Source of the DNA: CAZJKE01 sp964555625
GTDB taxonomy: Bacteria; Planctomycetota; Phycisphaerae; Phycisphaerales; SM1A02
Assembly (NCBI GenBank): GCA_964555625.1
Contig: CAZKTE010000066.1
Location: 1 to 7,362, forward strand
Direction: 5' to 3'
DNA length: 7,362 nt
The position numbers were made by a program, and so were the translations under genes. The notes beneath the pieces are model-generated. The model was not told the origin of the DNA, ran no database searches, and saw nothing but the letters and a program-made list of their open reading frames with translations. Of this stretch, positions 1 to 5,081 are shown one piece after another. How positions within the stretch are numbered: the first letter of the stretch is position 1; each line of letters starts with the position of its first letter.

Positions 1-788
1 TCGACGGTCGCCACCAACTGAGCTGGGTCTGCAGGATCTCCGTTATCGATCACGCTCCAAGAACCCGTGGAGGCCTGATTGGTATCCAACAGGTCAACGT
101 GCCACGGAAACTCGTCGCCCAGAAGGTTGCCTTGCCCGCTGCTGGTGACGCGGTAGACAAAGACCGCCACGAGGATCCGCCCCTGATAACGTCGGAACAT
201 GCAGTCCCAGAGGTACTGGGGCCGCGGCAGATCAGTCTGGTCGCCGGACCACATTGGGTACTGCCGCTCGCCGGCAAGCACGCGTACAACTGGCTGCTCG
301 CTAAACCTGAACGTGTCGAAAGGGATTCCCGGCACGAAGTTCGGGAAGACCGGGTCACTGGCCCAGGCATTGGGACCGTTTGCTCCGCCCTCGATGAGTG
401 CACCGTCGTCAAACACCGCAAAGAGATCGATGGCGCCTCGTAGTTCCGGCTCGGCAAAGTCACTGAGGTATCGGCCTGGACGACGCCACATCCAGTCGCC
501 TTCCACGGTTGGCCAAGGGTTGCTGTTGCCCGGGTCGGCGATGGCCACCGACCAGTCGTTGTCCCACTCCTCGCAGACACCGAAGTCCTCGGGCGACACG
601 CGTGACCGCAGGATCGATAGGGCGTTTCGCGCAACACCTGGCCCAAGCGTGTCATCAGTCGATCGCTGCTGCTGAGCGATCCCAGCGGGGAACATCGTCG
701 CGATGCTCACGATGCCGATCCCGAGGATGAAGATCGCCAACAGCAACTCCACTAGCGAGAAGGCGCGATGTGAACGGTGCCGCGTCAT
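1..788 (-). CDS. PilV/GspI-like minor pseudopilin, C-terminus cut off by the left window edge
   Basis: From the ATG at 788-786 the minus strand stays open for 262 codons and leaves the window without a stop, so this is a partial gene. The N-terminus is a class III prepilin signal: a short basic leader (MTRHRSHRA), then FSLVE with Glu at mature position +5 (E14), then a hydrophobic helix to about residue 36 (LLLAIFILGIGIVSIATMF). The LAIFILGIGI pattern resembles PilV/GspI-type minor (pseudo)pilins, which in known systems help prime the filament tip. The residue before the cleavage site is Ala9, not the usual Gly. The rest is acidic and Trp-rich and I do not recognise a domain in it. The start is favoured because its ATG overlaps the previous gene's TGA (ATGA at 788-785). 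The Shine-Dalgarno is weak (GGGG about 10 nt upstream), so translation probably depends on coupling. Prepilin-like identity is solid; the PilV/GspI assignment is moderate. Confidence 0.82.
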   Translation of the reverse strand, partial: MTRHRSHRAFSLVELLLAIFILGIGIVSIATMFPAGIAQQQRSTDDTLGPGVARNALSILRSRVSPEDFGVCEEWDNDWSVAIADPGNSNPWPTVEGDWMWRRPGRYLSDFAEPELRGAIDLFAVFDDGALIEGGANGPNAWASDPVFPNFVPGIPFDTFRFSEQPVVRVLAGERQYPMWSGDQTDLPRPQYLWDCMFRRYQGRILVAVFVYRVTSSGQGNLLGDEFPWHVDLLDTNQASTGSWSVIDNGDPADPAQLVATV

Positions 789-1759
789 TCCAGTGGCACC
801 CCGCTGTAGCGGTTGAACTGGATGCGATCGGCGCTGAGATCAATGTAGTCGGTGTAGAACTGGTCGCGGTCGTAGGCGTCGACCGTGCCATCAGGGCCCG
901 GATAGTAGTACTGCCCGACGAGGTCCGGGTACTGGATGATCGTCGCGCCGCCAGCCAGCGCACGGCACTCCTGCTCGTCGAAGACACACAGGAAGGGCGC
1001 CATGCTCACAAATGGCTCGCCACCGGACCCCTCCAGATCGAAGTAGGCGCCGCTGGCGAATTCCACGGGGACCGTGTCCGCCGTCGCCCAGCCGACCACG
1101 GCCGCGTCGCCCTCGTTGCCATCGCGATTGGGATCCGGGTCGATCGTCTGCTCGCCGTCCTGGTCGAAGTCGACCCAGACGCGGTCGCTGCCGCTCTCGG
1201 CGTTGCGGACGACGACGCGTCCTTCCGGACTATAGAGGATGCCCACCATGGCACCCCATCGCTGCGATGCGTTGATGGTGGCGACCGCCGGCAGGAATGT
1301 TGGCGCCCACCAGATGTGATCGGCGTCCACGCCGTAGCCCGGGCCAGCGACGCTGACGCCAGTGGACAGGGTTCGCGGCGGAATCCCCACGACGGGGACG
1401 AAGCGATCCACCGTCCAGACCGTGCTTCCACTGACAGTCGCGTTCCGGCTGTCGCCCGACCAGCGGGCGACGACAACGTCCACGACCTGGGACTGGCCGC
1501 TGTCGACCAATCGCGGTCGGAAAACCGTCAGCATGTACTCGTTGTCCCGGATGGCACGCGCCCGCGCGTTGTCGAGCGCTGCACTCACGGTGTTCTTGGC
1601 CGAGGTCATGCGGTAGTCGGACGCGACGCCGCGATAGGCGACCATCGTGATCCCGGCAATGATCGTGATGACCACGATGACCACGATCAGCTCGATGAGC
1701 GTGAACCCCCGGAACCCCCGCAGTTGGCGGAGGCCTTGATTGAATGGGATGCGAATCAT
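785..1759 (-). CDS. GspH/FimT-like minor pseudopilin
   Basis: 324-residue prepilin-like protein. Its 18-residue leader ends RGFRG, followed by FTLIE (cleavage G18/F19, Glu23 at +5) and a hydrophobic helix to about residue 43. The following segment (SAKNTVSAALDNARARAIRD, about 53-72) is typical of the amphipathic helix in GspH/FimT proteins. Residues 197-214 carry calcium-loop-like Asp runs (D197, D199, D201-G202; then D207, D209, N211, D213-G214). There are two cysteines near the C-terminus (C258, C265) that could form a disulfide outside the cytoplasm. It is about twice the usual GspH length. Expected role from the family: a low-abundance pseudopilin in the inner membrane and periplasm that initiates or caps the pseudopilus. 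The start is well supported: GGAGG lies 7 nt upstream and the ATG overlaps the upstream TGA by 4 bases. It ends in another 4-base overlap with the PilV-like gene. Prepilin family is certain; GspH versus another minor pseudopilin is less so. Confidence 0.85.
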   Translation of the reverse strand: MIRIPFNQGLRQLRGFRGFTLIELIVVIVVITIIAGITMVAYRGVASDYRMTSAKNTVSAALDNARARAIRDNEYMLTVFRPRLVDSGQSQVVDVVVARWSGDSRNATVSGSTVWTVDRFVPVVGIPPRTLSTGVSVAGPGYGVDADHIWWAPTFLPAVATINASQRWGAMVGILYSPEGRVVVRNAESGSDRVWVDFDQDGEQTIDPDPNRDGNEGDAAVVGWATADTVPVEFASGAYFDLEGSGGEPFVSMAPFLCVFDEQECRALAGGATIIQYPDLVGQYYYPGPDGTVDAYDRDQFYTDYIDLSADRIQFNRYSGVPLE

Positions 1760-2404
1760 CGCGCGCCCTCCACGATGAAGACGTCGTAGGAGTAGAGGTT
1801 GTCGAGTGCCGCCTCGAATCGATCCTCGTCGACGGCATCGCCATCGCGGCTCTGATAGCGGAAGCCGAAGGTCTCATCGGGACCCGCCGAGACCCAGTAG
1901 GGCTTTCGATTGACGCACGACCCAAGGCCATCTTCGCCCTGATCCCAGATCGTCCCGTCGCCGCTGGCGTCGATGACGAAGGTGTTTCCAGACACCTCCC
2001 AAGGGGATCCCTTCCACAGTTCGCCGGGAAGCACCAGTCCCATTGGATTGTCCCAGGCGTCACGGATGTGCCAGTCCTCCGCAGTGCCCGGTGGATGGAC
2101 GTGACGGCTGATGAGGTCGGGGTTGACGCGCGTCAGGATCGACGCAGCAGCCTCGGACTGCATCATCAGGTTCACCGCGTCAACCATGCGGTCATGAAGG
2201 CCGTCGACCATGTCGCCCTCGCTGACCTGGGACATGAAGTCGGCGCCGTTCGCCACTGCACTGGCGTCGTCAATGTCGTAGCGGAGGCCCACGTCGACGA
2301 GGCCGCTGGTCATGGACCGGCCCATCTCGAGTTCCCACTCGTCGAGTGCCAGCGTCAGCAGCGACAACGCGTCGTGGGTCCGACGGATCTCGCTGCCACG
2401 CAGC
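1756..2404 (-). CDS. GspG-like pseudopilin, C-terminal part (5' end lost in the N gap)
   Basis: The frame is open from the gap edge to the TGA at 1758-1756, giving 215 residues with no start of its own. It begins in the helix following the pilin transmembrane segment (LRGSEIRRTHDALSL, 1-15), then DEWELEMGRSM (21-31), which matches the GspG-type Y-x-x-D-x-G-x-Y-P position. Further on are DAWDNP (115-120), equivalent to the DPWGNP motif of GspG; DASGDG (145-150), a possible calcium loop; VSAGPDETFG (171-180), equivalent to the SxGxDG motif; and DNLYSYDV (201-208). These landmarks in this order support a GspG-like pseudopilin. The C-terminus IVEGAR ends in a TGA overlapping the ATG of the GspH-like gene, and its VEG codons contain that gene's Shine-Dalgarno. 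If it is the same gene as the fragment at 2415-2645, the merged protein would be about 246 residues; otherwise it is a tandem paralogue. Confidence 0.82.
1767..1771 (-). promoter_or_regulatory. Shine-Dalgarno for the GspH-like gene, inside the preceding gene
   Basis: GGAGG, 7 nt before the ATG at 1759, within the codons for Val-Glu-Gly of the preceding pseudopilin. Spacing and surrounding 11 bases are the same as at the 2645 junction. Confidence 0.7.
2311..2404. repeat. imperfect direct repeat, copy A (partner 2460-2553)
   Basis: These 94 bases align without indels to 2460-2553 (offset 149). By hand I count 19 mismatches, so about 80% identity. The last 24 bases (2381-2404) match 2530-2553 exactly and stop precisely at the N gap. 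On the minus strand both copies encode the helix starting LRGSEIRRT and ending at GR-x-MT-x-G, with 28 of 34 residues the same. Similarity drops sharply beyond the MT-x-G end. Confidence 0.9.
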
Positions 2405-2414
2405 NNNNNNNNNN
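2405..2414. other. assembly gap (10 N)
   Basis: Ten N characters inside a pseudopilin gene. A round number suggests a scaffolder placeholder rather than a measured length. The reading frame is not preserved across it: the flanking fragments are in different frames if the gap is taken as exactly 10 bases. The same stretch of gene occurs on both sides (2311-2404 and 2460-2553), so the join is not a simple short gap. Confidence 0.97.
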
Positions 2415-2645
2415 CTCGCCAATCACGCCAGGGGTAGCGGCCACCGCTATCCCGTATGTCATAGGCCGACCCATCTCCAACTCCCACTCGTCAAATGCGA
2501 GACTCGCAAGCGATAGCGCATCGCGGGTACGACGGATCTCGCTGCCACGCAGCACGCTGTTTGAGATGCCCAGCGTGAGCGCCGCGAGGATCATGATGAT
2601 CGTGATCACGACCATCATCTCGATCAGGGAGAAGGCTCGCCTCAT
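2415..2645 (-). CDS. GspG-like pseudopilin, N-terminal part (3' end lost in the N gap)
   Basis: 77 codons from the ATG at 2645-2643 to the gap. The leader is only MRRA, followed by FSLIE (cleavage A4/F5, Glu9 at +5) and a hydrophobic helix MMVVITIIMILAALTLGI (10-27). The helix after it contains LRGSEIRRTRDALSL (32-46) and DEWELEMGRPM (52-62). This is a class III prepilin N-terminus; Ala at -1 replaces the usual Gly. The start is well supported: GGAGG sits 7 nt upstream and the ATG overlaps the TGA of the upstream gspG-like gene. The last residues before the gap (IAVAATPGVIGE) do not resemble the corresponding part of the fragment on the other side. It may therefore belong to a different paralogue or strain, or contain contig-end error. 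In the simplest reading it is the 5' part of the gene continued at 2404-1756. Confidence 0.83.
2460..2553. repeat. imperfect direct repeat, copy B (partner 2311-2404)
   Basis: Second copy of the 94-base segment, lying within the N-terminal fragment of the gap-split pseudopilin. Six residue differences separate it from copy A (R/H, A/L, S/T, F/L, P/S, Y/S in gene order), and many of the base changes are silent. This pattern suggests diverged coding copies under selection, not sequencing error. Confidence 0.9.
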
Positions 2646-3763
2646 GGCCCGACCTCCACGATGTTGTCGCGATTGGTCTGATCGGTCATGTCATCGCCGC
2701 TGTTGCCCGGCAGCCCAGGCTCGTCAGCCCTGATGGCGGCATTGAGCAGCCGATCTGCCCCGCTGGAGAAGTAGGCGTATTGACCGGCCTGCAGTTCCAT
2801 CGAGGTCGACGTGTCACCACCGCTGTCGCTGCTGTTTCGCATGTCCGGCAGCACCGCGTCAACGACGGTCTGAGAGCCAAACTCGTAGGGCCGCAACAGG
2901 AAGAAGTCGCTGAGCGTGGGCCGGAAGGGATCGACGGTCCGCGGGAACTGATGGGCGATCCCCGTCTCAAGCTGTGGCGCACCATCAATGGGTCCACGAC
3001 CGTTGAAGGGATAGAGCGCGCGGTAGTAGCGAATCGGCGAGCCCCACGCGTCGACGATCACCATGGGCATGGTGACGTCGTAGCCGGGATCGCCAGCATG
3101 CAGGACCACAGGCTGGCCGGTCACCGGGTCGATGTCGCTGACGCCATCGCCGTCGGCATCGAGCAGGCGCCCCATGAGATCCCCGTCGTCGAGTTCCAGG
3201 TAGGGGCCGTAGACGCGGCCGCGGGCGTCGTACGCCGATGCGCGCGCCACGCGAGACCAGTTCCCGGCACCAGACAGATCCGCGTCCGGATCGGTCGCCG
3301 ACCAGACGCCGTCCATGCCCGGGTGCCGAATGCCCAGGGCAGGAAGCTCCGCCTCGGTCGCCACGTCACCGGGTACCCAGCCATAGCCGTCGTCGTCGTG
3401 GTCGCCGTACCCGATGAGGTACTCAGCAGGCGACGTGATTGAATACCAGTCTTGGATCTCGACCCTGTAGGTCTGCGAAACGCCCGTGTCGAGTCCCGTG
3501 GGTGGAAACTCGGGGGGGATCCCAAGCGACCGATCCGCCCCGAGCACCGGCGGGAGGTACCCGATGTCGCCCCTGAAGACCTCCGTGGCCTGTGCGAGGG
3601 CGGTCATGACCGAGCGGGTCGCGGCGCGCTGCGCGGCAGTGCGGGCGGAGTTGACGGCGACCGACAGCAGCGCAACGAGGATGACGATGATGATGATCGT
3701 CATCAGCAGCTCAATGAGCGTGAAGCCCCTGTTCAACCTCGTGATGTGGCGTGATTTCGCCAT
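2642..3763 (-). CDS. gspG: GspG-like (major-type) pseudopilin, enlarged
   Basis: 373-residue prepilin with leader MAKSRHITRLNRG, then FTLIE (cleavage G13/F14, Glu18 at +5) and a hydrophobic helix (19-37). Landmarks match GspG order: FRGDIGYLPP after the helix (63-72), DAWGSP (238-243, the DPWGNP position), FSSGADR (332-338, the SxGxDG position) and a terminal DNIVEVGP (366-373, the DDIxSW position). GspG is usually about 140 residues; this one carries a large acidic insertion, roughly 75-230. The insertion holds two calcium-loop-like motifs, DHDDDG (121-126) and DADGDGVSD (202-210). In known systems GspG polymerises into the periplasmic pseudopilus and binds calcium near its C-terminus. I chose ATG 3763; a TTG at 3772 would add three residues, and neither has a strong Shine-Dalgarno. 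It starts 9 bp after gspF and overlaps the next gene by ATGA. Confidence 0.86.
   Translation of the reverse strand: MAKSRHITRLNRGFTLIELLMTIIIIVILVALLSVAVNSARTAAQRAATRSVMTALAQATEVFRGDIGYLPPVLGADRSLGIPPEFPPTGLDTGVSQTYRVEIQDWYSITSPAEYLIGYGDHDDDGYGWVPGDVATEAELPALGIRHPGMDGVWSATDPDADLSGAGNWSRVARASAYDARGRVYGPYLELDDGDLMGRLLDADGDGVSDIDPVTGQPVVLHAGDPGYDVTMPMVIVDAWGSPIRYYRALYPFNGRGPIDGAPQLETGIAHQFPRTVDPFRPTLSDFFLLRPYEFGSQTVVDAVLPDMRNSSDSGGDTSTSMELQAGQYAYFSSGADRLLNAAIRADEPGLPGNSGDDMTDQTNRDNIVEVGP
2653..2657 (-). promoter_or_regulatory. Shine-Dalgarno for the second pseudopilin, inside the end of gspG
   Basis: GGAGG, 7 nt before the ATG at 2645. It overlaps the gspG codons for Val-Glu-Val near the C-terminus. 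With the ATGA stop-start overlap it implies coupled translation. The 11 bases CATCGTGGAGG also occur at the 1759 junction at the same distance from the start codon. Confidence 0.7.
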
Positions 3764-3772
3764 GGGATCCAA

Positions 3773-5074
3773 TCAGTCCTGCTGAGAGACGCTTTCGATC
3801 ATGGTCACAAGTGGAAGGAAGAGCGCCAGCACGATGGTGCCGACGATGCCACCGAGCACGACCACAAGCAGTGGCTCGAGCAGGCTGAGCATCGCGCCCA
3901 CCGCCACGTCGACCTCCTCGTCGTAGTTGTCGGCGACCTTCATGAGCATGACGTCAAGGTCACCGGTCTCCTCGCCGACCTCGACCATGTTTACGACGAT
4001 CGGATCGCAGACCTTGGCCTCGCGTAGCGGGTCGGCGACAGTCTCTCCCTCGCGGATCGAGTCGTGGACATTGTTGAGGGCCTTCTCGTAGACGAAGTTG
4101 CCCGACGTGTCGCGCGTGATGAGGATCGCCTCGAGGATCGGCACGCCCGCGGAGATCAGCGTTCCCAGCGTCCGCGTGAAGCGGGCGACCGAGGTCTTCT
4201 GCACGAGGTTGCCCATGACCGGCAGCTTCATGAGGATGATGTCGGTGAGCGCGCGGCCAGGGCCGGTCTTGCGCACGAGCTTGAAGAAGAAGAAGATCAT
4301 GAAGGGCGAGGACACCACCCAGACCCAGCCGGGGATCGCCTGTTCGCCACTCTTTGGAGTGCCGGCCACCCAGAGGCTCATGTCCACCAGCCAGAGCGTC
4401 AGCGCAGGAAGCGCGACGTCGAAGTCATTGAAGATCTCCTGGAACTTCGGGATGACGAAGTACATGATGCCCGTGACGATGGCCACGGCGATGACGATTA
4501 CGCAGATGGGGTAGATCATCGCGCCCTTGATGCGGGCGCGGAGACGCTGCGCCTTCTCCATGAAGTTCGCCAGACGCTGGAGGATGACGTCGAGCACGCC
4601 GCCGATCTCGCCGGCGGCCACCATCTTGCAATAGAGGCGATCGAACGCCTTTGGGTGCTTGCTCATCGCATCGGAGAGGCTGCTGCCTGCTTCCACGTCC
4701 TCGACAACCTGCAGCAGGATCGACTTGAGCTTGCCCGGCTTCTGCTGAGACTCGAGGATCTGCAGCGACCGCAGCAGCGGCAGCCCCGCGTCCTGCAGCG
4801 TCGAGAGCTGGCGAGTGAACTGCGTCAACAACTTCGCCTTCACGCCGCCTATGGAGATCGTCAGGCCCGCGCCCTTTTTCTTGGCCTTGCGCGTCTTCTT
4901 CACGGCGGCCTTGCCCTCGCCGGTGGCGCCCTTGACCTTCTCCTCGCGGACGGCGGTTGGGAAATACCCCTTGTCGCGGATTGCAGCGATCGCCTCGTCG
5001 CTCGTCCCGGCGTCGATGCGGCCCTTCTCGGCCTTCCCTGCTGCGTTCAGCGCCTCGTAGACATAGGTGGGCAT
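3773..5074 (-). CDS. gspF: GspF/PilC inner-membrane platform protein
   Basis: 433 residues beginning MPTYVYEALNAAGKAEKG, the usual GspF/PilC opening. Two T2SSF repeats are visible: about 82-208 (FTRQLSTLQDAGLPLLRSL, then KAFDRLYCKMVAAGEIGG) and about 297-425 (FTRTLGTLISAGVPILEA, then VVNMVEVGEETGDL). Hydrophobic segments at about 187-208, 251-266 and 398-422 match the three membrane helices of the family. Residues 44-70 form a Lys-rich linker before the first repeat. The role from the family is the membrane platform that couples GspE/PilB ATPase motion to (pseudo)pilin extraction and filament growth. The frame stays open upstream to 5524, but that part only overlays gspE. The real start is fixed by the MPTYVYEAL opening and by AGGAG 10 nt upstream, within the last codons of gspE. 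It is 7 bp downstream of gspE and surely in the same operon. Confidence 0.96.
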   Translation of the reverse strand: MPTYVYEALNAAGKAEKGRIDAGTSDEAIAAIRDKGYFPTAVREEKVKGATGEGKAAVKKTRKAKKKGAGLTISIGGVKAKLLTQFTRQLSTLQDAGLPLLRSLQILESQQKPGKLKSILLQVVEDVEAGSSLSDAMSKHPKAFDRLYCKMVAAGEIGGVLDVILQRLANFMEKAQRLRARIKGAMIYPICVIVIAVAIVTGIMYFVIPKFQEIFNDFDVALPALTLWLVDMSLWVAGTPKSGEQAIPGWVWVVSSPFMIFFFFKLVRKTGPGRALTDIILMKLPVMGNLVQKTSVARFTRTLGTLISAGVPILEAILITRDTSGNFVYEKALNNVHDSIREGETVADPLREAKVCDPIVVNMVEVGEETGDLDVMLMKVADNYDEEVDVAVGAMLSLLEPLLVVVLGGIVGTIVLALFLPLVTMIESVSQQD

Positions 5075-5081
5075 CGTCGAA

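Noticed and set aside
50..655. 201-codon minus-strand open frame at the left end
   Set aside because: It is out of frame with the PilV-like gene on the same strand, whose prepilin signal, overlap-coupled start and unbroken 262 codons are far better support.
770..1789. 339-codon plus-strand open frame
   Set aside because: It is antisense to the GspH-like pseudopilin, with low-complexity stretches such as repeated Asp/His that are reversed codons of the Ile/Val-rich helix.
2415..2487. Start of the gap-split C-terminal pseudopilin at 2487 (MGVGDGSAYD)
   Set aside because: This start only works by reading through the 10 N in a frame different from the real prepilin N-terminus at 2645; it is an artefact of the placeholder length.
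1744..2733. 329-codon plus-strand open frame crossing the N gap
   Set aside because: It reads through the N run and is antisense to the pseudopilin fragments; the apparent continuity depends on an arbitrary gap length.
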